Assembly: GCF_900142165.1 (NCBI RefSeq) | Contig: NZ_FQZY01000015.1 | Span: 1-64,000, forward strand | Direction of reading: 5' to 3' | Source of the DNA: Hespellia stercorisuis DSM 15480 | GTDB lineage: Bacteria; Bacillota; Clostridia; Lachnospirales; Lachnospiraceae | DNA: 64,000 bases | Shown: positions 31,848-39,672 of the stretch, piece by piece | Layout of the letters: each line of letters opens with the position of its first letter | Position numbering within the stretch: position 1 is the first letter of the stretch | Translations under genes and position numbers: made by a program | The notes under the pieces: model-generated | What the model was told of the DNA's origin: nothing | Database searches by the model: none | What the model saw: the letters and a program-made list of their open reading frames with translations, nothing else

Positions 31848-33172
31848 CAGACAAGAAAGCTCTGGACTACATCACGAATCCAGATAAAACAGAAGAAAAA
31901 CTGTTAGTTTCCAGTTTTGGCTGTTCCCCGGAAACTGCAGATCTTGAATTTTCTATGACAAGAGAAATGGCAAAAAAGAATGGAATGGACAAAGGTGATA
32001 ACCTGGCATTTCATCTGATCCAGTCATTTAAACCTGGAGAAGTTGATGCCGAAACTGCCCATCGCTTAGGGCAACAATTTGCAAACGAAGTACTGAAAGG
32101 AAAATATGAATATGTGATAAGCACCCATGTTGATAAAAATCATATCCATAACCACATCATCTTTAATGCAGCAAGTTTTGTTGATCATCACAAGTATGTT
32201 TCCAATAAGCGGAGCTACCATAAAATCTGCCGGATCAGTAATCGTATCTGCCATGAAAATGGACTTGCCACCAGTATGCCAACCGGAGAAAAAGGCAAAA
32301 GTTATAAGGAGAACATGGAATATCATCGTGGCACCAGCTGGAAAGCCAAGCTACGTGTTGCAGTTGATAAAGCAATCTGGACTTCCATCAACTATGAGGA
32401 ATTTTTACAAAAAATGCAGTTAGCCGGATATGAAGTCCGACAGGGAAAACACCTGTCCTTCCGTGCACCGGAACAGAAAAACTTCACTTATATGAAATCT
32501 CTTGGAAGCTATTATTCAGAAGAAAATGTCCGCATCCGTTTGGCAAAAAACCGTAACAAAATAAAAGCTCCAAGGCATCTGTCCAGAGAAGCTCGCCTGT
32601 ATATCAATATCTCCACTTATGTTACGACCGGCAATCGAGAAGGATTTGAACGATGGGCAAAACTAAATAACCTGAAAGAAGCGGCACGCACCTTCAACTA
32701 TCTTTCCGAAAATAACCTGCTGAATTATGAAGATTTCCAACAGCATGTTTCTGATGTTGATGCTTCTGTTAAAGCGGCTGATCAAAGAATAACGCAAATC
32801 AACAGTGAGCTGAGCACACAGAAAATCATTCAAAAACACTGTGATTCTTACCGTCTCTGCCGAAAAGTGATTGAAGATTGCAAATCTGCTAAAAATCCAA
32901 AAGCATACCGAACCAAACATCAAGCAGAATACCAACTGCACGATTCACTAAAAAAAGAGCTTCAGGATCTCGGTGTTACCAAAATCCCAAGCTCTAATAA
33001 AATCCAGAAGAGGATAGAAAATCTTGAATCTGAACAAGCTGCTACTGTCCGGGAAAAACAAGAATTGCAGAAAAAGCAGAAGACACTGAATATCATTAGA
33101 CAGAATTTCACAGCACTACTTAATGCTCCGGAGATGCAAATTCCCATATCAGAAAAAGAGCTAACTCTCTAA
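31814..33172 (+). CDS. Relaxase of the MobA/VirD2 (PF03432) family
   Basis: The 452-residue protein has the relaxase N-terminal domain: catalytic Tyr region KALDYITNPDKT and the three-histidine metal site in THVDKNHIHNHIIFNAASF. The middle region is basic (RIRLAKNRNKIKAPRHLSRE) and the C-terminal third is coiled-coil (LRKVIEDCKSAKNP-like, ENLESEQAATVREKQELQKK). It would nick the candidate oriT and be mobilised by a conjugative element such as the one at 52-64 kb. It is distinct from the relaxase at 10240-11796. Confidence 0.9.
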   Translation: MAYLKIFPIKVTDKKALDYITNPDKTEEKLLVSSFGCSPETADLEFSMTREMAKKNGMDKGDNLAFHLIQSFKPGEVDAETAHRLGQQFANEVLKGKYEYVISTHVDKNHIHNHIIFNAASFVDHHKYVSNKRSYHKICRISNRICHENGLATSMPTGEKGKSYKENMEYHRGTSWKAKLRVAVDKAIWTSINYEEFLQKMQLAGYEVRQGKHLSFRAPEQKNFTYMKSLGSYYSEENVRIRLAKNRNKIKAPRHLSREARLYINISTYVTTGNREGFERWAKLNNLKEAARTFNYLSENNLLNYEDFQQHVSDVDASVKAADQRITQINSELSTQKIIQKHCDSYRLCRKVIEDCKSAKNPKAYRTKHQAEYQLHDSLKKELQDLGVTKIPSSNKIQKRIENLESEQAATVREKQELQKKQKTLNIIRQNFTALLNAPEMQIPISEKELTL

Positions 33173-33175
33173 AAA

Positions 33176-33211
33176 GAAGGAGGTACCTACTTTAACGGTG
33201 CCTCTTGCTTT
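33176..33211 (+). terminator. Probable terminator after the relaxase gene
   Basis: GGAGGTACC and GGTGCCTC pair with one mismatch around a short loop, followed by TTGCTTTT, just past the relaxase stop codon. Confidence 0.45.
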
Positions 33212-33238
33212 TCGTCTAATCTATTTATATCTTCCTCT

Positions 33239-33907
33239 TTATGCAATTTCCCATATTACAGTTGCCGTATCAGTAACATTAATATCGTCTGCCTCAATAT
33301 CTATATCATATGCTCCCGGTGCACTCATTTCACATTCCGTACACTCCATTAATCTCATTTCATTCAATGGCTTTGTTACAAAATCTATCTCTCCCCAAGA
33401 ATAATCAATTGCCTGTATTTCACCCAATTTCACATTTGCTGCTGTTGTAAGCACCTGTGCCTTTTGAATGGAATCCTCGATTGCTTTATGTAACAGCTCA
33501 TTTTTACATTTTTCTACATCTGCCACTGTATACTCAATAGAAAACTCTGGCCTTAATGAGCTATGAGCCAAAGCGTAAAGGACTTGCCCTAATCTTTTAT
33601 TATCAGCTGCAAACTCTATTTTCATATGGTGATTATACTTATAACCTTTAAATCTTCGCTTCCAGCTCTTATCTCTGTCCTGATAGCTTTCATATTCTGT
33701 ATCGACATTAAAATATACTGTTTTAAGGTCTTTTCTCTGAAAACCAAGTTTCTCAAACAAATCCTTGAGAAGCTCTGTATCTTCTGTTGACCTTCGGAGA
33801 GTATCTTCATATTCTTTGCAAAGTTCTTCCTTGTTGACATATAACCGGATTTTATCCGGCTTTACTGCTATTTTCCCTTTTCCTGTAACTTTAATTGTTC
33901 TCATCAT
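33239..33907 (-). CDS. SIMPL-domain (DUF541) protein
   Basis: This 222-residue protein starts MMRTIKVTGKGKIAVKPDKI and ends with ADDINVTDTATVIWEIA, the DUF541/SIMPL pattern (G.G.....PD at the start, a conserved final strand). SIMPL proteins are of unclear function. GGAAGAGCAAAG precedes the ATG at 33907. There is no signal peptide, unlike many relatives. Its start overlaps the end of the truncated sseB-like frame by 17 bases, so the two were probably an operon. Confidence 0.8.
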   Translation of the reverse strand: MMRTIKVTGKGKIAVKPDKIRLYVNKEELCKEYEDTLRRSTEDTELLKDLFEKLGFQRKDLKTVYFNVDTEYESYQDRDKSWKRRFKGYKYNHHMKIEFAADNKRLGQVLYALAHSSLRPEFSIEYTVADVEKCKNELLHKAIEDSIQKAQVLTTAANVKLGEIQAIDYSWGEIDFVTKPLNEMRLMECTECEMSAPGAYDIDIEADDINVTDTATVIWEIA

Positions 33908-34515
33908 CTTTGCTCTTCCTTTCATTCTCATTATATTCATACCCATTGATTAAAAGCTCTATCATCTTCTTTGTCATCTGAATATACTTACCAAACGGAT
34001 TAATCACAATTCCATTCACCTGTTCCCAATTAAGTGCCAGACGAAGTATTGATTCAATAGACTGATTCATCTGCACATTTCCAGCAGAACCCTTATGCAT
34101 CTCTTCAGAAGATGTAAATACTCCAATCCATTCTTTTTCATCAGCATCTTTTACAGTCTCTATTTTAAGTCTTACATCATGGTCAAGCGAAATCGTGTCA
34201 CCAGCCTTTACTTTACTTATCTGTTCTTCCGACATAAAAGGATTTTCCGTGATATATGGAACAATAACTTCTCCTGCCTGCTGCATTCTTGTTACCATAA
34301 CTTCCATAAATAACAGCATTCCATTTTTATCCTGCTGAATATAATACTGGTCGATTGCTGCCTCAATCATCTGATTTGCCTGTGTCTCATCCACTTCATC
34401 TGAATAAGTATCCACGCTCCTGCCAAGTACATGATCAAATTCATCAAGAACATCCGTCATCAGTCCCTTATCAATCCGGCTTTTACACTCTGCAATCAGC
34501 ACAGCTGGGATCCCA
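33891..34515 (-). pseudogene. SseB-like gene lacking its 5' end
   Basis: The frame carries an SseB-family C-terminal half (MLLFMEVMVTRMQQAGEVIV, then DADEKEWIGVFTSSEEMHKG and VNGIVINPFGKY). SseB-like proteins are soluble and of uncertain function. The N-terminal start is missing: upstream of about 34515 the frame runs into sequence of the tet-bearing fragment, where it is fused in frame to remains of a sigma-like gene. The exact joint is inferred from where the RepA-like leader sequence stops. Confidence 0.65.
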
Positions 34516-34554
34516 TAAAATGCTTTCGGCGTTGACTGTCTGTAACTTCTGCAT
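34515..34554 (-). pseudogene. First codons of a truncated RepA-like gene
   Basis: AAAGGAGGAAAGCC precedes an ATG at 34554 that opens MQKLQTVNAESIL. From memory this is the beginning of a RepA-family ATPase found after sigma-like genes in related integrative elements. After about 13 codons the sequence passes into the sseB-like frame, so almost the whole gene is lost. This fixes one end of the tet-bearing fragment. Confidence 0.45.
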
Positions 34555-35183
34555 GGCTTTCCTCCTTTCGGGCGGTGTCTTTGTTTTCGTTGCACATAGG
34601 CGTTGACCTCCTTAAAAATAGATTTACTCCCACGGAAAAAAGTGAGAGTATGTAATGCCGCCAATCCCACACAAATAAAAAACAGATTTCTTTTTCGGGC
34701 GGTGTCGGTCACGGTTGGAGATATTTCTTCAATTTCCGCCTTTACTTTCTCCTTTGCAATCGCAACAGATTTCTGTATTGCCGAAGCGGTGCAATGCTCC
34801 ATAGCGGCGATTTGGTAAAAATTGAACTCATACTCGTAGTAGAGCAGGAAACGCCGCCTTTGTATCTCTGGAAGGCTCCCAACCGCCTTATAGAGCGTTT
34901 CATTCCGTTCTTCCTCAACCATGCGTTCATCAAGGCTCTTAGGCACACGCAACGCCCGTCTGTAAAGGGTTTCGTCCCATACCTCGTTAAACTCCCTGTG
35001 CCGCTCGTCCCATTAGAAAAGATTCCTGTTCCTGCGCTCCATCTGCCGAAACTCCATAAAGAACTGTTCCGACACTTCCAACTCGTGGGATTTGCCCTGC
35101 CCGTCCTTAAAGCTGATAAAATACCTTGTGCCGCTTTCCGTGGATTCCTCCCGAAGCGTGTATGCCTTAACCCTGTATGCCAT
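34555..35183 (-). pseudogene. Sigma-like gene broken by an ochre codon
   Basis: The gene opens MAYRVKAYTLREESTESGTR after AGGAGGACAACAGG and reaches MEFRQMERRNRNLF. It then meets TAA at 35013-35015. The same frame continues WDERHREFNEVWDETLYRR and LPEIQRRRFLLYYEYEFNFY, which I remember as the uninterrupted sequence of this mobile-element sigma-like family, with Gln (CAA) at the stop position. A single C-to-T change explains it. The 3' end of the frame is also fused to foreign sequence. Confidence 0.7.
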
Positions 35184-35266
35184 CCTGTTGTCCTCCTGCA
35201 AAAAATGAGTGAGGGGATTTCCATCCCTCACCCAGTAGCCCGCAGGATGGCAGGCTGTTTTAGAAG

Positions 35267-35692
35267 CTATAAAATTTTCCGCAGCTTCTTCCGCAGATGG
35301 TCTAACCTCGCATAGATGGCACCAGTCGTCAAATGCACAAGCGGGGCAATCTCCTTTGTGGAATACCCCTGCATTTTCAGCAGGACGATTTTCAAGGTAC
35401 GCCCGTCCACCGTGACTAATACTTGATAGAGATTTTCGCTCTCAATCTCTTCCAGTAACTCCGCAACCGTACCCACTTCCGCCTGCCGCTCCCTGCCTGC
35501 CATGTCCTCAAGATATTCCGCAACGTCATTCGTCCATCGGTAAAACCGCCTGTTGGAATTGAAGTCTGCCCTGTCCGCCATGCGTATCTGCTCAATGGTC
35601 GCTTCATCAACGCCGCACTCACGCAGCAGCTTTTCCTCCGCTTCTTTCCAGATACGCCATTTCCTGTCCTCCCGTCCGTGGTTGTATGCCAT
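35267..35692 (-). CDS. Sigma-like/LuxR-type HTH regulator of the tet fragment
   Basis: This 141-residue protein (MAYNHGREDRKWRIWKEAEE) has a C-terminal HTH (VLLKMQGYSTKEIAPLVHLT, then GAIYARLDHLRKKL) of sigma region 4 type. GAGGAAGTAAGA precedes the ATG at 35692. Similar small regulators accompany tet(W)- and tet(O)-bearing integrative elements. Confidence 0.75.
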   Translation of the reverse strand: MAYNHGREDRKWRIWKEAEEKLLRECGVDEATIEQIRMADRADFNSNRRFYRWTNDVAEYLEDMAGRERQAEVGTVAELLEEIESENLYQVLVTVDGRTLKIVLLKMQGYSTKEIAPLVHLTTGAIYARLDHLRKKLRKIL

Positions 35693-35734
35693 TCTTACTT
35701 CCTCCAATCAGAATTGATTGAGAGGGCAGAGAAA

Positions 35735-35772
35735 AGCCCCCTCATCTTCCCAAAGGAAAAAACAAGGGGGCT
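35735..35772 (-). terminator. Terminator after the sigma-like gene
   Basis: On the minus strand AGCCCCCT...AGGGGGCT is followed by TTTTC, 15 bases past the stop codon of the gene at 35787-36299. Confidence 0.7.
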
Positions 35773-35786
35773 GAACGCCTTAAATT

Positions 35787-36299
35787 TTAATTTTCTATTA
35801 TCTTTCTTAGTTTTATTAGGATTCTGGCTTTGCGTTTGTTTACAACGCTCTGGGTTATGCCCAACCTCGCCCCGACTTCACGCTCGGAAAGTCCGTCAAA
35901 AAAGATTGCCTGTATCAGCTCCTGTTCACTATCCGACAGCAAAGGCAGGGCGGCTTTCAGCCTGTCCACCATGACCGCATTGACAACGGTTTCTGCAATG
36001 TCCACCGCTTCATCAGTGATAAAGTCCAGAGGATTCCCCTCGCTGTCCGTAAATCCGTCGAGAGATAGCAGTCTATTCTTTGTATCTAATTTTTGCAGAT
36101 AACGCCACCGTTCCTTGTCACGGTAGAAGTCTGTGTATTGCTCCCTCACGACTTCAAGCAGACAGCCTTGAATGGGGATAAACAGCTTGTCCATATAGGT
36201 CTGGTCGGATTCCCTGCAACGGCAGAACTCCGTGTAGGATAATTCCACATAGCCGCCACTTTCTCTGATATATACCTTTCTTGGTGCATATTTCACCAT
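35787..36299 (-). CDS. Sigma-70-like regulator of the tet fragment
   Basis: The 170-residue protein (MVKYAPRKVYIRESGGYVEL) has a sigma-like middle region and a C-terminal HTH (LLSDSEQELIQAIFFDGLSE, then REVGARLGITQSVVNKRKAR). The ATG at 36299 follows GGGAGGTATTT. It is probably a regulator of the parent integrative element. The neighbouring sigma-like genes give three such proteins in 2 kb. Confidence 0.78.
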   Translation of the reverse strand: MVKYAPRKVYIRESGGYVELSYTEFCRCRESDQTYMDKLFIPIQGCLLEVVREQYTDFYRDKERWRYLQKLDTKNRLLSLDGFTDSEGNPLDFITDEAVDIAETVVNAVMVDRLKAALPLLSDSEQELIQAIFFDGLSEREVGARLGITQSVVNKRKARILIKLRKIIEN

Positions 36300-36739
36300 A
36301 AATACCTCCCATCTGAATTTTTGAAATGTAAAAAATCCAGATGGAGAGGCGGAGAACGACACCGCATATCAGAAACAGCCCTACGGCACTTTCCAACAAA
36401 AATCGACAAAAGAAAAACCGCAAAGGCTCTGTGACCTTTACGGTTATAGGAAATAGTAATTCTATTGTATGGAGATTGTACTTCTACTTTCAAGGTGAGA
36501 AGTACCGTTGCACTGGCAGAAATTTTTTTAACTGGTTTCCTGCCGTTCTCTGATATGCTATGTATTGATAAATTTTGCTTCGTATGAGCAGATAGATAAC
36601 TGCCCGAAAAAAGGACATAAAAAAATCCCTCCAAATTTAAAAACAAATTCAGAGGGTAATTTAGGGTATAACAAAATAACCCACCCGAATATCGTTTTTT
36701 TTATTTGGTGAGTTTGTTCTTTCAAATACGAAACAAAAA
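36300..36739. other. Gene-free region upstream of the sigma-like gene
   Basis: About 440 bases contain no credible gene on either strand. The sequence includes AT-rich stretches likely to hold the promoter for the leftward sigma-like gene. Confidence 0.5.
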
Positions 36740-36780
36740 GAGCCGATGATTCGTGAATTGTTCCACAATTTCATCGGCTC
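36740..36780 (-). terminator. Terminator of the tet-KTR unit
   Basis: A perfect ten-base stem GAGCCGATGA/TCATCGGCTC is followed on the minus strand by TTTTTG, directly after the KTR gene stop codon. Confidence 0.85.
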
Positions 36781-36786
36781 TGCGTC

Positions 36787-36960
36787 TTAAGCGTCTGGCT
36801 CTTTGATGACAGTTATCTTCAAGTTGTCAACTTTAATCAATCTTTCTTGTCTGCATTTTGGACAATAAAGGGGATAATTCTCCAAAACAGTGTCCTTCCT
36901 AATTTTATTACGGGTTTTGCTCCCACAAACAGGACACAATATCCATTCGCATTTCATCAT
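36787..36960 (-). CDS. Cysteine-rich KTR domain protein
   Basis: The 57-residue protein (MMKCEWILCPVCGSKTRNKI, then YCPKCRQERLIKVDNLKITV) has two CxxC pairs and the KTR motif that names this family. It is a small zinc-ribbon protein regularly found downstream of ribosomal-protection tet genes on mobile elements; its function is unknown. I take the first of two adjacent ATGs, with AGGATTAGAG upstream. It is below 60 residues. Confidence 0.88.
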   Translation of the reverse strand: MMKCEWILCPVCGSKTRNKIRKDTVLENYPLYCPKCRQERLIKVDNLKITVIKEPDA

Positions 36961-37011
36961 AATTAGTCTCTAATCCTTTCAAATCTCATTTTATATGACT
37001 TTTGCAAGCTG

Positions 37012-38931
37012 TTAAGCTAACTTGTGGAACATATGCCGAACCTTATCTATACGGCTATTCGGGCGGCGGGGTTGGCAAATAAATTTACCAATAGCTGGCT
37101 GGTATCCTTTTAACTCTGTCAAGCAGACTCCCTGCCCATTTGTGAAATAAGTTAAATCGTTCCTGTATTCTTGAATACATCTAGCAGGGATTTCTCCTTT
37201 CAGAATGACCTCGTCATTCTTTATCTGAGTACTTACAATATCTGCACAATACCTTGGAGCATCATGATACGCCCGTGAGAGATATTCCTGCGGTGCATAA
37301 ATTTCAAAGTGGAGATATGGCTCTAATAGTTCTGTCCCTGCTTTTTTTAAAGCCTGCTCCAATACGATAGGGGAAAGCAGCCGAAAGTCTGCGGGGGTAC
37401 TTACAGGACTATAATACAATCCATATTCAAAACAGATTTTACAGTCTGTCACTTTCCATCCATACAGCCCCTGCTCGCAGCCATAAAGAACCCCCTCCAT
37501 AACCGCATTTTGGAACGATTGATTTAAATATCCAAGTGAAACTCTGCTTTCATACTGCACTCCGCTTCCAATAGGGAGCGGCTCTATGGACAACCCGACA
37601 GAAGCCCAGAAAGGATTTGGCGGGACTTCTATGTGGATGGTATATTCTGCTTTTCTAAGCGGTCTTTCCATATATATAACAGTAGGCTCTTTTATTTCTG
37701 CCTCCACATGATATTTTTCCTCAAGGATGGCACAAATGACTTCCATCTGCACATTCCCCAAAAAAGAAAGTATAATCTCATGTGTAACAGTATCAATGTC
37801 AAAATGCAAAAGAGGGTCTGTATCAGCAATCTCTGCGAGGGCATTTAACAGGGCTTCCCTTTGCTCCGGCTTTTGCGGCTCTACCGTTGTCCGAAGTAAT
37901 GGCATGGGATTATCAATCCATGTTTTGTGAGGCAGGAGTTTTTCATTTCCCAGAATGTCGTTCAGTTTCAAAGTATCATCAGCTAAAATAACAATTTCTC
38001 CCGGACAGGCATGGTCAGCCGGGACGATTTCACCATTTGACGGAACACACATCTCTGTGATTTTTATTTTCTCTTTTTCAGATATTCTAATAACATCCCT
38101 CAAATGCAATGTTCCGCTATATATACGCACATAAACAAAACGCCGCCTTTTCTCTGAATATTCAATCTTAAAAACCTGCCCGCATAGTTCAGATTGACCT
38201 TCAGGCGTTGATGAATAAAATTTACTGGCAATTACTTCTATAAGCTGCCGAATCCCCAGATTGTTTTTAGCGCTTCCGTGATAAACGGGAAATAACGTTC
38301 CGTTTTGGAATCTCCTGTTTTCTTCCTGTTCCAGTTCTGACATTTTAAACGGTTTCCCTGACATATATTTCTCTAATAGTTCATCGTTTCCCATAATTAC
38401 CGCATCCCACTGTTCCATATCGTCATTGTCCGTTACATTTATATGGGGATGCTGCCCAACCTTTTGCTTCACTATAATTTCCGAAGAAAGCTTTGCTTTC
38501 ATTTCCCGATATACCATTGGCAAATCAATCCCCTCTTGGTCAATTTTATTGATGAAAAAAATTGTCGGAATCTTCATTATCTGTAGTGCATGAAACAGTA
38601 TACGGGTCTGTGCCTGTATGCCATCCTTTGCAGAAACTAATAATACTGCTCCGTCTAATACGGATAAAGAACGGTATACTTCCGCCAAAAAATCCATATG
38701 GCCTGGCGTATCTATAATGTTGACTTTTACATCCTCCCACTGAAAAGATGTCACTGCTGTCTGGATAGTGATTCCCCTTTGACGCTCCAAATTCATTGTA
38801 TCTGTCCTTGTTGTGCCTTCATCTACGCTCCCTAGTTCTGCAATTGCACCACTGGTATACAATAAACTTTCCGTTAATGTTGTCTTTCCTGCGTCAACGT
38901 GAGCCAGAATGCCTAAGTTAATTATTTTCAT
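37012..38931 (-). CDS. tet(O/32/O): Mosaic tetracycline ribosomal protection protein, tet(O/32/O) type
   Basis: The 639-residue GTPase resembles EF-G and removes tetracycline from the ribosome. GTPase motifs are [15 protein letters not shown] (P-loop), DTPGH (74-78) and NKID (128-131). From memory, residues 1 to about 294 and about 383 to 639 agree with Tet(O). The segment about 295-382 ([35 protein letters not shown]) departs from Tet(O) and follows Tet(32). That is the tet(O/32/O) mosaic. It has full length, its own promoter and an attenuator-like leader hairpin. Confidence 0.88.
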   Translation of the reverse strand: MKIINLGILAHVDAGKTTLTESLLYTSGAIAELGSVDEGTTRTDTMNLERQRGITIQTAVTSFQWEDVKVNIIDTPGHMDFLAEVYRSLSVLDGAVLLVSAKDGIQAQTRILFHALQIMKIPTIFFINKIDQEGIDLPMVYREMKAKLSSEIIVKQKVGQHPHINVTDNDDMEQWDAVIMGNDELLEKYMSGKPFKMSELEQEENRRFQNGTLFPVYHGSAKNNLGIRQLIEVIASKFYSSTPEGQSELCGQVFKIEYSEKRRRFVYVRIYSGTLHLRDVIRISEKEKIKITEMCVPSNGEIVPADHACPGEIVILADDTLKLNDILGNEKLLPHKTWIDNPMPLLRTTVEPQKPEQREALLNALAEIADTDPLLHFDIDTVTHEIILSFLGNVQMEVICAILEEKYHVEAEIKEPTVIYMERPLRKAEYTIHIEVPPNPFWASVGLSIEPLPIGSGVQYESRVSLGYLNQSFQNAVMEGVLYGCEQGLYGWKVTDCKICFEYGLYYSPVSTPADFRLLSPIVLEQALKKAGTELLEPYLHFEIYAPQEYLSRAYHDAPRYCADIVSTQIKNDEVILKGEIPARCIQEYRNDLTYFTNGQGVCLTELKGYQPAIGKFICQPRRPNSRIDKVRHMFHKLA

Positions 38932-38973
38932 GTGATTTTCCTCCTATCAACACCCAAAAAAGGGCATAAAAAT

Positions 38974-39003
38974 ACCCAGTGATAAATACTCCTATCACTG
39001 GGT
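38974..39003 (-). terminator. Leader hairpin (attenuator) of the tet gene
   Basis: On the minus strand ACCCAGTGATA pairs with TATCACTGGGT and is followed by ATTTTTAT, about 40 bases before the tet start codon. Such leader terminators precede tet(M)- and tet(O)-type genes and are relieved by tetracycline-induced ribosome stalling. Confidence 0.75.
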
Positions 39004-39211
39004 AAATAACTCCAATAGCCCCAAAACACTTATATGTTTTCGGGCATATAAAATTACATGATAAAAGTATTCTTAAACTGGGTACAAAAAACTAAGCCCC
39101 ATATTAAAAGTGAAACGGGACTGCTACTTTTTGTTCCCACTATCAAATTGACAGTTTATTTAAGAATACCTTGCCGCATATTTATTAACTCCTTGTATAA
39201 TACTGAATCTA

Positions 39212-39240
39212 ATTATATTCCTTAACCCTTTATTTGTCAA
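39212..39240 (-). promoter_or_regulatory. Sigma-A promoter of the tet gene
   Basis: A consensus promoter: TTGACA (39240-39235), 17-base spacer, TATAAT (39217-39212). Transcription would start near 39205, leaving a leader of about 270 bases before the tet gene. Confidence 0.85.
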
Positions 39241-39297
39241 GCTGACAAACTAAAGCAGAAAAAGCGGCAGGATTTCCCCCTGCCACTAATCATCTGT

Positions 39298-39672
39298 TTA
39301 TGCAAAAATAATTTCCTTTTCCACAATCTCCCTCGCACAAGCCCTTATGTTATTGAGGCATCCTGTCCATTCTAAGGCGTTTTCTGCCTTTAGCTGTTCC
39401 GTTATGCCCTGTGCCTGTTTCATACCCTCTATGAGCCTTTCAAAGCGTTCCTGTGCCTGTCTGTTGATGTCGGCAAGGTAGGCGTTTAGCCTGCCGCTTG
39501 TAAGAAGATTGGTGTATGTAACTTTACGGTACTGTTTTAGATAATCTAAATGCCGTTGCCCCCAGATGCCTATTGCCTGTTCTTCTTCGGCGGGTACAGT
39601 TAAGCACGGTATCAAATAATCCCCTTGCCTTTCGTATTTGCCGCCCAGTTCCTCAAATAATGATTTTGCCAT
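39298..39672 (-). CDS. tnpV: TnpV family protein, second copy
   Basis: The 124-residue protein (MAKSLFEELGGKYERQGDYL) has the family pattern IGIWGQRHLDYLKQY, then YLADINRQAQERFERLIEGM and WTGCLNNIRACAREIVEKE. GGAGGTAACAGAC precedes the ATG. It lies upstream of the tet promoter and overlaps the truncated helicase frame by 20 bases. It marks the right-hand end of the tet-bearing fragment. Confidence 0.85.
   Translation of the reverse strand: MAKSLFEELGGKYERQGDYLIPCLTVPAEEEQAIGIWGQRHLDYLKQYRKVTYTNLLTSGRLNAYLADINRQAQERFERLIEGMKQAQGITEQLKAENALEWTGCLNNIRACAREIVEKEIIFA

Noticed and set aside
1611-35015. TAA reassigned as a sense codon because it interrupts two genes
   Set aside because: TAA serves as the normal terminator of many intact genes in the window, so two nonsense mutations are far simpler.
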